Below are positions 34,371 through 45,968 of a DNA stretch of 64,000 nt, one piece after another; position 1 is the stretch's first letter; each line of letters starts with the position of its first letter. The notes under the pieces were generated by a model. That model ran no database searches. It saw only the letters and a list, made by a program, of their open reading frames with translations, and had not been told where the DNA came from. Made by a program: the position numbers and the translations under genes. Source of the DNA: Haemonchus contortus. Lineage: Eukaryota; Nematoda; Chromadorea; Rhabditida; Trichostrongylidae. The DNA lies in contig LS997567.1 of NCBI GenBank assembly GCA_000469685.2, forward strand, positions 25,645,015 through 25,709,014, read 5' to 3'.

Positions 34371-36126
34371 TGCTGGCATTTGTAGCAACTACAATATCAC
34401 CAGCGGCAGCATTGAGGGAAGCAGCGAATATTAGCTGTGCTCAAGGGAGAATCAACATTTCATTCTTCGAAGGACCATACACGTTGTGCTTCGACGAGGA
34501 ATGCTAAAGCATAACCAAAGAGAGCAGCGCACCAATGTACAATCTGCCCAACCCACCTACGGATGAAAAGGTTACCGTGCGGTTGCAACCAGCTTACAAC
34601 CATGAGATAGTGGAAGAGGTCGCACTTTGTGATAGGTTTAAGTTCTGCAGCAATCACTACCTCCTATCAAAAACACGCTCGGTAATCCACATTGTTGTCT
34701 AGAGGGTGCTATAGGAACAACAGCTATTTTTGTGTACGTATTGGTTGTTATCCCACTGTTATCCGGAGGTACCCATGTTCCAGCTAACCCCACTGCCTAG
34801 AACAGCAAACCTCGTGCTGCGTGCAGTGCTTTGCGCAGTGATGCCCACAGCGCATTCTTGCCAACGCGGATACATGAGGCAAAATGTTGACCACGTTTGC
34901 GACGAGCATAGTCAGTGCCACTACGAATACAGTCGCGAACTGCTATTCGACTACAAAAGGAACTTTGCATTGAGATTGTTAACGAAAACAGAACGATCGG
35001 AACAGCAAAAATCATTTAAAAACCCGTAGAATTCAAATGCGTGAAAGTAACAGACAATTGCAAAGTTCCACAAGGATTCGGGTATATCGATAGGTGCCCT
35101 CTGGATGGGTTATGCGCCGTCCACAAGTGTCGAACCCTCCGCACTACTCGGGTTGCTTCAGCGGCTGCGGCGGACTTACGTGCGGTTGCTTCTTACCACT
35201 CCCCGCGTGTTCGTTTACAGGATAGCCCACCGCCCGGTATCGAAAAAAAGTTTTCGAAATCATACGATAACCCCACTGGGTACTACGATCTCGTTCGACG
35301 TCGAATGGGTGCTACTCGGTAACAAAAAGACTTTATCCCTATCAACAAAACCTTACGTTACCGAAAACGTAGAGGAATTCAATTTCACTACAATATTACT
35401 GCAAAAACCATGATTAGTAGAAGATTCGCAATGTCAGAAGATATGGCTTACGCTCTACCAAACAATTTCAAAGTTCCGGTAGAGCGCAGTAGTTAAAAAT
35501 AAGCAAAAAACTACTTTGCGACATGCGTGAGCAGAATACGATGCGTTTGTAAGAACTCGGTACAGAGCTGCCAATGCACTGAGGAGTCGATTCGCACCTT
35601 ACATGGCAGCGATGAGGCCGAGATGCCTCTGGGAACACCTTATGGCAAGATCAGTCGCTCAAGGGACGACATTATTAGCGTATCTGAGGAAGAAGAATTG
35701 ATTTTGAAAATTGAATTGAAAATAGCAAAGGGACCAGCAGCTATGATACAGCATCTTGACTGTGATATCAAGGTCACACAACTCTCTGGATGTTGCAATT
35801 GTCCACAGGGTAGTGCTTTCTCAGTTAACTATACGTTGAACGCTTATAGCATTTTAAAAGTCATCTGTGAAACCCAAGTTTCCTGCGAAATAATCGGGCA
35901 AAGCAAATGGATACTGCTGAATTCCCAAAAATCGCTAATTAATGAAAAATGTTTCGTCTCAAGTGTCGCTAATGGTAGCTTTTTCGTATTGCAAGGTAAT
36001 CTTATTACCCTACCTGATATAGAACCACTTATAAGGATCATCCAACATCATTCTAAATTCGCACTAGGGGTCGTAAGTTCAGCATTAACGTTGGCAATGC
36101 TGACACATCTGTTTGCCCTGTTGTAA
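34371..36126 (+). pseudogene. BEL/Pao env-like gene, phlebovirus glycoprotein type
   Basis: Three broken segments. The first, 34371-34700, begins MLAFVATTISPAAA (possible signal/hydrophobic start) and continues with ISCAQGRINISFFEGPY. The second, about 34730-35430, has cysteine-containing stretches in shifting frames. The third, 35527-36126, is a 199-codon open segment rich in paired cysteines (for example SGCCNCPQGSAFS) that ends in a hydrophobic segment VVSSALTLAMLTHLFALL, a likely membrane anchor. Nematode BEL/Pao viruses are known to carry class II fusion glycoproteins related to phlebovirus Gc. Position downstream of pol, cysteine pattern and terminal anchor fit that. Frameshifts between segments and internal stops (for example near 34505) indicate a defunct copy. 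Family assignment is by pattern and context, not by alignment. Confidence 0.6.
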
Positions 36127-36179
36127 TAATTTATATATTGAAAGCACTACTGCATATATTGGGTGCTGCAGTTGGAATA

Positions 36180-36795
36180 TTTAAAAAATTCGTGTGTAGG
36201 GAACGTACACAATCAAGAATCCCAGCCGCGTGAAAACAAAGCTATATTTTGTAAAAAGTCTCTCAAGTTGCGTAAAATTCACGTCGGCAGAATCACCACC
36301 CATCTCTCCTCCTCTTCGCCGCCAACGTCATCCTGTTTCAAGCCGCCTCCCTTCAACGACAAGCTGTCTACAGGCACCAACGAGCCGCACCGTAAATTTT
36401 CTGTCTGGACATTTGTCAACGAGCCGCCAAGCCGTCTACATCCCAAGACACACCGCTTTTCTTCGATCAGAAGCTGCCAACAGATTTGGAAATTTGAAGT
36501 GCATGACTTGTTCTTGTTGCCCCGCGTGAGTGCCGACGACGACCCCCATATAGCTGACCTCTCCCTTTCGACAGGCTTCTCGAGGAGGCGGAGTGCGGGG
36601 ATTAGGCTCGTGCTAGCTTTTACTGTTACTGCTACTTGCAACTTGCTAAGCGTTGGAAAAAAAACCCGTCCATGCTCATATCACTCTGTTCACAATAAAC
36701 CGCTTGTAACTCTCCTTGTTCTCTTTGCAACTCTCATAATTCCACTAAACCACTGCAGGGTGTCAATAAAAGGGTCCACCAAAACTCAGCCTCAG
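36180..36795 (+). repeat. possible 3' LTR of the BEL/Pao element
   Basis: Non-coding sequence follows env and contains an AATAAA signal (CACAATAAACC near 36690). A second AATAAA lies near 36765, with T-rich and C-rich tracts. It ends where the helicase inverted repeat begins. The overlapping 243-codon frame (36163-36894) shows no conserved domain. No 5' LTR exists in the window, so the LTR call cannot be verified here. Confidence 0.35.
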
Positions 36796-36800
36796 CGCCC

Positions 36801-37500
36801 GCAATATATGCAGACGTTTGATCAATATTTTGATGAAGATCAAGCCTTTGCTACTCTCAGGGTACCTGAACTTCGAAATAGGAAGTTTTCTTAGTTGGAA
36901 GACATTTGTCTTTCTGAAAATTCTTCGACTCTTGGTCTCGTTCTAATGTCTACTTTTAAAGTTACAGTTCACGATAATTTTGGGTAATCCAGTTTATTAT
37001 GAGGAATGGAAGGCAAGATCGAAAATAGTGCGATGAAGGTGAAGAAACTGCGTGAGACGGTGTTTTCAAAGCGAAAAAGGCCTCGAAATCGTTGAGTCGT
37101 TGATGAATTCGCCCTCTGGATCCTGAGGAAACTGAGGAAGATCCTGAGAAAAGCAATATATGCAGACGTTTGATCAATATTTTGATGAAGATCAAGCCTT
37201 TGCTTCTCTCAGAGTACCTGAACTTCGAAATAGGAAGTTTTCTTAGTTGGAAGAAATCTGTCTTTCTGAAAATTCTTCGACTCTTGGACTCGTTCTAATG
37301 TCTACTTTTAAAGATACAGTCCGCGATAATTTTGGGTAACCCCGTTTATTATGAGGAATGGAAGGCAAGATCGAAAATAGTGCGATGAAGGTGAGGAAAC
37401 TGCGTGAGACGGTGTTATCAAAGTGGAAAAGGCCTCGAAATCGTTGAGTCGTTGATGAATTCGCCCTCTGGATCTTGAGAAAACTTAGTTTTTGTGGTCA
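36801..37500. repeat. 352-bp unit, two tandem copies in left helicase arm
   Basis: GCAATATATGCAGACGTTTG starts at 36801 and again at 37153. The copies are nearly identical for ~340 bp, including AAAGTTACAGT/AAAGATACAGT variants. The right arm has one copy (about 44514-44860, inverted). Confidence 0.92.
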
Positions 37501-40349
37501 AAAGAATTACCACATCGTTCTCGCGTCCTGCAGCGAGTCGACTGTCGTGAGCTTGAAACCACGATCGCCCATCTCTTCTTTCACGTGACGGTTCTGTTCC
37601 CTGTAAAAAGCGATGACGCATATGCTCTGAGGGGGAATTCCTACTCCGATCAGTCGGTCTATGCGGTGGCGACAAATGATGGCTTTGTCCTCGTTGTACA
37701 AGGACTTACTGGGGGCTCGGACGGCTGTACCTATTGCACGGGATCTTGGGCGAAGGGTAGCGCATCCTGGAGAGGAAGAGGAGGCGTGCCTGCGCGATCG
37801 TGCCGCTTACAAGTGTTCCATCATAGGCGATGACATTAGGGAGAGCTATGAGCGCGGGGTGGGATCTAAAGGTAGTAACTAGAGGAGCCACTGGGACTAG
37901 CGGGGAAGCCAGGAGAAGGCTCATGGCACTACGTGCACCATGAAGGGCTGGATTCGAGTTTGGCGGACATTTGACGGGCGGGGCCAACTGGTGGATGTCC
38001 CCAATATAAACGTGGCGAGCATGAAACAAACGCCCGGCGATGGTTAGGAGAGCTGGTTCCGGTATTTGGGAAGCCTCATCACCTATTACGGTAATAAAAT
38101 ATAAGACTTAAAGATGCCGGAACGTGATGTTGAATTAAGGAGGGAAGAGGTGGTCATACATAATACCGAAGGACGATTCACCGCAGACAAGATTTTAACC
38201 ATACGTATGAGCGTGCGGGATATGTACTGTTCCGCTACCTCATATTCGTCCCTCTCATCGTCCGTCATGCCCGGGATCGCGTCGGGGTTGCCGACATAAT
38301 TTTCAACAATGGAACGATACCTTTTAGAACGTCGGCAGACTTCCAAATCCTCTTGCGACAGCTGGTGCCTAAACCTGTCATCCAGGGTAAGAAGTATCTT
38401 ACTGAGGTCTACGGGTGTTGGCGTGAGATCGTCCGCCGCAGCCGTGTCCGAGATATGGCGCACCACTTGCATATCGGGAAAATCGTCCACTACAGCAGCG
38501 TTTCCGTTAATTGAGCTACCGCCGCATTCGTTGATGTTGTAAGGATGACGGTAGTCTTGGGAGTTTTAGCCGAAAGCGCTGCTATAAGTGCTCCTACCAG
38601 TGTCTTGCCGGTGCCGAAAGCGGCTTTAATGGCTACTAGCGGAATGCGACTTGCGCCAACTCGGATCGCGTCTCGCTGGTCGGGAGTCAACGTAAGAGTA
38701 CGTTGATTGACTCTGAATGAGCGAGCCTCCCGAGATAGGGCTGGAAGGGAGCGGAGATATTCCTGCTCACTGGCGCCCACCTCTTGGTTGGCATAAAGAA
38801 TGTTAATAACCTGGTCACCCATGGAGTACGGATTAAGGCCTGCGATTATATCCATACGGGGTGAGCCAATTTGTGTCCAATTGTAATTACTTCACACCTT
38901 CCACCCACCCATCCACTCACTCGCCTGGGGAGAGGCCTCCCTTAATTGGTTGGCTGGTGACCTCACTGTAAGACAGCTAGCCTCACTTCTGACAATATCG
39001 ATTGTGTCAGTGGGAAACTTCGTTACATTCAAACCATGAGAAATAAAATAAAGCAAAACAAAAAATATGAAACGCATAAATAGTAAAACAAAAGAAGGTG
39101 TGAGGCTACAATAACCATTGGAAATATCACAAGAAAAGAAAAAAAAATTCATCGCATTGTGTAAGCATTCAGCATTCATTCTCGCAAGACGCCTGCAGGC
39201 AAACTAGTTAACAGAGTGACCTTTCCCCACTCGAAGGTGTTAAATTTAAACATGTAGACGAAAGCATCATAAATCACCTCTATACTGTGTTTGTCATCGA
39301 ATGAGCACGATGTCTGACTTGTATTACTCCGAATTCGACCGCACCGCCATCTCCGACTTCAACTCATGATTAATTGCTCCTGTTGCTTCTTCTTATTTCT
39401 ACGAATCTCTATATTTAGCTAGCCCACCACAATACACTGTACCACCTCTATCTCATGTACCTGCACCCCTTCCACCCCTTGCACAGCCCCTTTCTGTTCC
39501 CTCGAGTGCTGTAGCTCCGAATTCCTTTTATTTACATTTAGCACCCGCAGGCACAGTGAGCTCCGTGATCCAAAACCTTACGTTTTCTGAGACCCTAGGG
39601 GCAGCTTCGGCTACTATGAATCCGGGGCTAACCCAAGTGACGACCTATGTTGGCGAAAGGCAGGTAAGCTAAAGTGGGAAGCATGACGTACTAATATACC
39701 GGATTCCAGGCACGACACGTTCTCTAACGTTCTACCAAAAGTACATTGGCAAAGACTATTTTGAAGTGTGTAATAATAATACTAACAAAAAATATTGTAC
39801 TATTATTAATAATAACAACACAATAATGAAGACCTCAACCCATCCATAAAATCAATATCAGTACACTGAGACTGCTAGCAAGGTCACCAGCCAACCAATT
39901 AAGGGAGGTCACCCCTCAGGCGAGTGGTGGATGGGCGAGGAAGGTGCGAAGTAATTACAATTGGACACAAATACCGACTCCCTATCCATACGTGACACCA
40001 GGTCATAAATAGGGTTGGCTGCTACGTTAGACCGGCTAAGGCGAATGCAGGCATCAAAGACGCGAGACCCATCAGAGCCGCAGCCGTTTTGCCGAATCGC
40101 TCGAAGAAAAGTGGTGTTGGCCCACGGGAACGCTTCAAGGGTAAGGTTGAGCAACTTACGGTCGGAAAAGTTGACGAGGGTGACCACCCTACCAAAACCA
40201 AACTGGGAGAACCAACCACCCAAAGAACGACTTGTCGACCGGGAGGCCATCCAGCTTCTGACGCCATGTCGGTGAGACTGAATTGTATCGCTCCGTACAC
40301 ATATTAACGAGAACCAACTTGATTATGACAACTATGTATGTGCTTGCGC
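37430..40349 (-). pseudogene. UPF1-like SF1 helicase pseudogene, left copy
   Basis: Minus-strand segments in order: WRQKLDGLPVDKSFFGWLV (about 40270), then a transposon insertion, then the helicase core. Core motifs are LTLTPDQRDAIRVGASRIPL (Q-motif-like), AFGTGKTLVGALIAAL (Walker A), VILTTSTNAAVAQLTETLL (Ia), DEASQIPEP (II, in shifted frame), YIGDIHQLAPPV (III), TTFRSHPALIALPN (IV-like) and TTVDSLQDA (V, damaged). Motif VI is absent because the arm ends. The layout is that of superfamily 1B, UPF1/NAM7-like RNA or DNA helicases. Its frameshifts are shared with the right copy, so the duplication happened after decay began. The N-terminal region is missing from this arm. Confidence 0.8.
38859..39983. 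mobile_element. TIR transposon with 9-bp target duplication, copy A
   Basis: It interrupts the helicase left arm; the right arm is continuous there and serves as the empty site. ATCCATACG flanks it at 38850-38858 and 39984-39992. The ends are GGGTGAGCCAATTTGTGTCC and, on the other strand, AGGGAGTCGGTATTTGTGTC. Inner TIR similarity extends about 100 bp (GTAATTACTTC, CCAATTAAGGGAGG). The 1.1-kb interior encodes nothing recognisable, so it is non-autonomous. GGG ends and a 9-bp duplication suggest the Mutator or Merlin superfamily. Confidence 0.9.
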
Positions 40350-40977
40350 ATTTATGTACAACACTTCTGTTCACTCGAGCATCAATAATACTCCCTTCTT
40401 TCTTATGTTGGGACGCGACCCCGTATTTAATATCGACCTGCTGATCCAACACGATTTGGAAAACCACATAAGCGGATGACTCGGGATTCTACGTTCAAAA
40501 TTTGGTCACTACCCTTCACGCGGCTTGGCGTTCGGCGATGTCTTTCAACGAGCGGCAACGAATGAAGTTCAAAGCGCAACACGATCGCACCCATCTTCCC
40601 CCCCCCCCCCTATCCATTAAGGAAGGCGATCGCGTATACCTTCGTGACCTGGCCCCCAACGTAGGACTGTCCCAAAAGCTTTGTTATCCATGGCTGGGTC
40701 AGTTTCGTGTAATTAAGGTGGACCCCCGTCATCTCCTCCCCGCACTCAGCACCTAAGAAAGTTCACATGAATCAGGTTAAACCATGTCATCTCCTGTCCG
40801 CACCTGTCTTTACTACCCCATGGCTGCCAGACAACAGCTTGCTCTCGCTGCAGCAGACGCCGTCGACAGCCCCGTGGAAGGCTACGGTCATACCATAGAC
40901 CAGCCTCCGTCTCCCACACTTTCGGCCCCCTCGCATTCGTATAATACACGCTTCAGATTGAGAGATACATCGCTTTG
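40350..40977 (+). pseudogene. gypsy-type integrase C-terminal fragment
   Basis: On the plus strand, NNTPFFLMLGRDPVFNIDLL (about 40385-40445) is followed by NLVTTLHAAWRSAMSFNERQ and KIKEGDRVYLRD-like text (here SIKEGDRVYLRDLAPNVGLS). LCYPWLGQFRVIKVDPRHL comes next. This is the end of a Ty3/gypsy integrase with its small chromatin-proximal domain. A ~65-codon tail rich in Pro/Ser ends at the stop near 40976. Frameshifts near 40480 and 40745 and a run of C (about 40600) are damage. The upstream pol is absent; the fragment abuts the inner edge of the helicase left arm at the 7-9 bp shared GCGCAAGCA. Confidence 0.8.
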
Positions 40978-41500
40978 ACCGGTACGGTCGGTAACCAATT
41001 TAGATTCCGTTCAAATCACATCGTTGAGTTTAGGGTCTCCCATGAGTTTCTTTCTCATGCCAGGCTTTTCGTTTTCTTTCGGCGCCTGACATTCGCACAT
41101 GTTTAAATGCCATTGCCTTTATCTGTTAGTCTCCTCGAATGACACGCCCACTTCACTCATTTAAACAGCCTGTCTTCATCAACCGCTCATTGGCCGTCCT
41201 CCACTTTCTTTCTCCTTCTCTAGCTTTTTCATAAATGCTTCTACTCTTCTTCAGTGTCACATCAAATCGTATAACGCATACATATACATATATCTCGCGT
41301 CATATCTTACTCCCATTTACATAACTGATAATTGATTTTTTCTATAGCAATCGACTTCTACTTTTCTTGTGTTATCCTGTTTACGGTACATATTATAGGT
41401 AATCACAAAGACCCGACTTCTGCTCGATCGCTGTACGTTCTTCTGACGTCTCTTTTATTTGTAGTGTGCTATATTCACTTCGTGGTAAGGTCACCGTTTT
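40978..41500 (+). other. non-coding, possible gypsy LTR
   Basis: AT-rich, pyrimidine-rich sequence directly follows the gypsy pol stop, where a 3' LTR would lie. I cannot define its ends because no second copy is in the window. Confidence 0.3.
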
Positions 41501-42791
41501 TTAATTGGTGAGCCGCGTAGCGGACGATACCAACAGTATGTCGTCGAGTCGCACGTCGACCGACTAAGTGGACAATGGCTGCGTAACGGCCGGATCAACA
41601 AATATCCTCTCCGAGGTTTCGACCGAGGAGGTTTCCGCCATGGATACATCCGATCCGGTGACCGAGGCACAAGGTTCAAGTTCCCAGAATAGGAATACGG
41701 TGTTCTCTCAGAACCCGGAGCCTCCGGTTTTACAGGTTCGATGGGGAGCTCCTGTGACACTAGAGTCGCGCTCACGTCGCTCACCTACTCCGAGCAGCCA
41801 GTCTAGCTCCTCCACCGTAGAGCAGCCAACCCTGGAAGCTAAGCCCCAGCAGCTCCGTAAGTCATCACTAGTGGACATGACTGCCTCTTTGGAGCAGCTG
41901 GCAGTTGCTCACCTTTCTCCCCATACCCTATGAATGTAGAAGAGGAAGGAGACCGTCCAACAACCCCACCCCCTAAGCTACGTCGCATCGGATCTAGCCG
42001 ACGCCAGCCGGTTTGAGCGGATGCGTCATCCTCCTCGTGGATCCGCACGCGGAGCTCCCTCCTCGCGACCTCCCGCATCCAGCTCGTCGAGAGCTCGGCC
42101 CGCTACCTCGCGGTCACCTGCGCGTGGAACCGTCACAAGAAGACGCGGAGCCCCAAGAGCACCCCCCGCAGCACTGCCTGTAGCACCTCCCGCAACGCCA
42201 GTAGTTCTTGCCAGATCCCTCCCCCAAGTGAGTACCTCGCAGTTACCTCGGGAGACCCCACAAGGCTTCACTCACCCTCGTATTAACAACCATCCGTGAG
42301 CGCAGTTCGTAAATCCTCGCCCGCTTCACCACCTTCACCCGAATCCACCTCCGGTTACCACGGATCTCGATGTGAACTTGTACCGCCACCTGCCTGACTC
42401 GAGATATCTCTCGAAGCGCTTTGATAAGTCGCTATTTCCACAGGCAGTTTTTAAGGAACATAAGCTACCAACATCAATACCCTTTATTAAGTTGCAACAC
42501 TTAGACGACACTATACGCTTCCGCGAGCAGTCTCAGCAGGTTATTGACCAAATGATGGCGGGTACTTATCAGGAGGTCGACGTTGCTTTCGTACACGCAG
42601 ACCTCAACCGACTCCACCAGTACGTCACTAAGCCGCGTACCTTCGATTCGATCCACCCTGTTTTGTATCAGGTGGTTTCCACAGGTTACCGGTCAGGCCT
42701 TGTACTGAAAGCGAAGGGCTTTTTCATTATGGGTCCGGATAGACGTGACCTCCACTGTATTCTCCTCGATAGGTTCGGTATTGACATCGAA

Positions 42792-44860
42792 GCGCAAGCA
42801 CATACATAGTTGTCATAATCAAGTTGGTTCTCGTTAATATGTGTACGGAGCGATACAATTCAGTCTCACCGACATGGCGTCAGAAGCTGGATGGCCTCCC
42901 GGTCGACAAGTCGTTCTTTGGGTGGTTGGTTCTCCCAGTTTGGTTTTGGTAAGGTGGTCACCCTCGTCAACTTTTCCGACCGTAAGTTGCTCAACCTTAC
43001 CCTTGAAGCGTCCCCATGGGCCAACACCACTTTTCTTCGAGCGATTCGGCAAAACGGCTGCGGCTCTGATGGGTCTCGCGTCTTTGATGCCTGAATTCGC
43101 CTTAGTCGGTCTAACGTAGCAGCCAACCCTATTTATGACCTGGTGTCACGTATGGATATATTCGCAGGCCTTAATCCGGACTCCATGGATGACCAGGTTA
43201 TTAACATCCTTTATGCCAACCAAGAGGTGGGCGCCAGTGATCGGGAATATCTCCGCTCCCTTCCAGCCCTATCTTGGGAGGCTCGCTCATTCAGAGTCAA
43301 TCAACGTACTCTTACGTTGACTCCCGACCAGCGAGACGCGATCCGAGTTGGCGCAAGTCGCATTCCGCTGGTAGCCATCAAAGCCGCTTTCGGCACCGGC
43401 AAGACACTGGTAGGAGCACTTATAGCAGCGCTTTCGGCTAAAACTCCCAAGACTACCGTCATCCTTACAACATCAACGAATGCGGCGGTAGCTCAATTAA
43501 CGGAAACGCTGCTGTGGTGGACGATTTTCCCGATATGCAAGTGGTGCGCCATATCTCGGACACGGCTGCGGCGGACGATCTCACGCCAACACCCGTAGAC
43601 CTCAGTAAGGTACTTCTTACCCTGGATGACAGGTTTAGGCACCAGCTGTCGCAAGAGGATTTGGAAGTCTGCCGACGTTCTAAAAGGTATCGTTCCATTG
43701 TTGAAAATTATGTCGGCAACCCCGACGCGATCCCGGGCATGACGGACGATGAGAGGGACGAATATGAGGTAGCGGAACAGTACATATCCCGCACGCTCAT
43801 ACGTATGGTTAAAATCTTGTCTGCGGTGAATCGTCCTTCGGTATTATGTATGACCACCTCTTCCCTCCTTAATTCAACATCACGTTCCGGCATCTTTAAG
43901 TCTTATATTTTATTACCGTAATAGGTGATGAGGCTTCCCAAATACCGGAACCAGCTCTCCTAACCATCGCCGGGCGTTTGTTTCATGCTCGCCACGTTTA
44001 TATTGGGGACATCCACCAGTTGGCCCCGCCCGTCAAGTGTCCGCCAAACTCGAATCCAGCCCTTCATGGTGCACGTAGTGCCATGAGCCTTCTCCTGGCT
44101 TCCCCGCTAGTCCCAGTGGCTCCTCTAGTTACTACCTTTAGATCCCACCCCGCGCTCATAGCTCTCCCTAATGTCATCGCCTATGATGGAACACTTGTAA
44201 GTGGCACGATCGCGCAGGCACGCCTCCTCTTCCTCTCCAGGATGCGCTACCCTTCGCCCAAGATCCCGTGCAATAGGTACAGCCGTCCGAGCCCCCAGTA
44301 AGTCCTTGTACAACGAGGACAAAGCCATCATTTGTCGCCACCGCATAGACCGACTGATCGGAGTAGGAATTCCCCCTCAGAGCATATGCGTCATCGCTTT
44401 TTACACAGAACAGAACCGTCACGTGAAAGAAGAGATGGGCGATCGTGGTTTCAAGCTCACGACAGTCGACTCAGTGCAGGACGCGAGAAGGATGTGGTAA
44501 TTCTTTTGACCACAAAAACTAAGTTTTCTCAAGATCCAGAGGGCGAATTCATCAACGACTCAACGATTTCGAGGCCTTTTCCACTTTGATAACACCGTCT
44601 CACGCAGTTTCCTCACCTTCATCGCACTATTTTCGATCTTGCCTTCCATTCCTCATGATAAACTGGGTTACCCAAAATTATCGCGGACTGTATCTTTAAA
44701 AGTAGACATTAGAACGAGTCCAAGAGTCAAAGAATTTTCAGAAAGACAAATTTCTTCCAACTAAGAAAACTTCCTATTTCGAAATTCAGGTACTCTGAGA
44801 GAAGCAAAGGCTTGATCTTCATCAAAATATTGATCAAACGTCTGCATATATTGCTTTTCT
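42792..44860 (+). repeat. right arm of helicase inverted duplication
   Basis: It starts at GCGCAAGCACATACATAG (42792) and mirrors 40349 leftwards. The arms are separated by about 2.44 kb holding the gypsy fragment and the helicase N-terminal region, which is unique to this side. Confidence 0.93.
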
Positions 44861-44886
44861 CAGGATCTTCCTCAGTTTCCTCAGGA
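44563..44886. mobile_element. insertion in helicase between motifs V and VI
   Basis: The reading frame DPEGEFIND (44537 on) is interrupted, then GATCCAGAGGGC-AATTCAT-AACGAC is repeated at 44884 before motif VI. A ~28-bp direct repeat thus brackets ~320 bp of non-coding sequence. Related sequence ends the insertion in RTE copy 1 near 10385-10516. It could be an intron-like element, a retroposed insert or a tandem duplication; it lacks clear GT...AG boundaries that restore the frame. Confidence 0.6.
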
Positions 44887-45059
44887 TCCAGAGGGCAAAT
44901 TCATGAACGACGCCTGAATGTCGCCGTGACTCGGTCCCGACATGGCCTGTTCGTCGTGGGTCAGGCTAGTACCCTCCGCCAAGTGCCGGTATGGAACACC
45001 CTGTTGCGTTGGGCGGACTCCATCAACGCAGTTGTCCTACTAAAGATTCCTCTTTGATA

Positions 45060-45958
45060 AGACACTTTTTTCTGCTTCCTAATGTGTTAGTAGCTTTCCT
45101 AAAAGTCCGGGTCGCATTTTGGGTAAAGGGGGGAGGTGTAAGCCGCGCCGTCACTGTATCAGCGCGGCGATCATATGTTGATGTTTTTAGATGACTCATG
45201 AAGGAGTTTCAGGGCGGAGCGCGGAGCAAGAGGACGACACCAGGGAGTCGACGAGATGCTCTCCTCGCGAGCGGCATCTACCAGCTCGCTACCGCCATGG
45301 GGGTGAAGCCCTGGCCACCAATATCATATCCCATCGGGATGATCTACTTCTACATGTAGCTCTATCTGATAATCCTTTATCCACATTCTTTGTGTCGTTG
45401 CATTCCATTGGATGCTTTGATTCGTTTGTGCCTCACTTATGATTTATGTCGGTTGATTTGCAGATAAATCAGTATTAATCGGTAGTTTCTCCACAGAAGT
45501 AGTCATTAAGCACGCTCCGCTGCGCGCGCGAGCTTACTGGAGAAAAAAAGCATGTTATTGAATAAGAGGTGTATGTGTGTATCGGTTGAAAGGTTGAAAT
45601 AGACACTGCAACGGACTTAAATGCTTAGATGAGGTGAATTGGAGAAAAGTATATCTCCCAAATGTACATCAGTGCTAAAGACGGGGAATAATTTTTAGGA
45701 GAGGTGAAGCCGAGGGCTGCGGTGCTGGGGGTGGGTGCATAAAGGAAGGTGGCGTGAAGGATCCTCGAGGTATGAGGTTCCTAAACGGAGGATTGCGCAG
45801 AAATGTAAAGGTTGAAAAGCGGAGGAAACGGCACGTATCGAATAAGTGATCCTGAATGGATTCGTGGTGATATAGTTCTTGCAAGCTCTTCTGATCCTGG
45901 TTCCCTAATCGAGGATGGCGTGGAAGTCTAAAGGTTCTAGAGTGGAGGGATTGGCACG
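45060..45958. other. no recognisable gene
   Basis: Sequence after the helicase has only short frames. A 'ggcacgtatcgaata' phrase occurs twice (about 45831 and 45954), a small direct repeat of ~125-bp spacing. Confidence 0.4.
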
Positions 45959-45968
45959 TATCGAATAG

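Larger units (their letters stand above)
37153..40349 (-). repeat. left arm of helicase inverted duplication
   Basis: This arm is the reverse complement of 42792-44860, with only scattered differences once the transposon at 38859-39983 is removed. The inner junction falls at TGCTTGCGC (40341-40349), beyond which the sequence becomes gypsy integrase. The outer edge falls within the 352-bp units next to the BEL/Pao 3' region. Confidence 0.93.
41640..45057 (+). pseudogene. UPF1-like SF1 helicase pseudogene, right copy
   Basis: It starts at MDTSDPVTEAQGSSSQNRNT (41640). A low-complexity Ser/Arg/Pro/Ala region runs to about 42300 (ARGAPSSRPPASSSSRARPA). An unclassified domain from 42372 follows (MNLYRHLPDSRYLSKRFDKS). 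A frameshift near 42800 leads into WRQKLDGLPVDKSFFGWLV, then the helicase core from 43143 with Walker A AFGTGKT (about 43390), motif II DEAS (about 43935), motif III GDIHQLAPP (about 44010), TTFRSHP (about 44130) and a damaged motif V VDSVQDARR (about 44470). After an inserted 352-bp unit comes motif VI LNVAVTRSRHGLFVVGQAST (about 44915), ending VVLLKIPL at 45057. At least five frameshifts make it inactive. Intact length would be about 1,000 residues. Confidence 0.8.

Noticed and set aside
36163..36894. 243-codon plus-strand open frame
   Set aside because: It overlaps the candidate LTR and runs into the 352-bp repeat unit; composition is Ser/Thr/Pro-rich with no domain, and a 120-codon frame opposes it. 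An accidental frame is the simpler reading.
37430..45057. Functional helicase gene
   Set aside because: Walker A and motif VI are intact, but motif V is deleted or frameshifted and at least five frame breaks occur in both copies.
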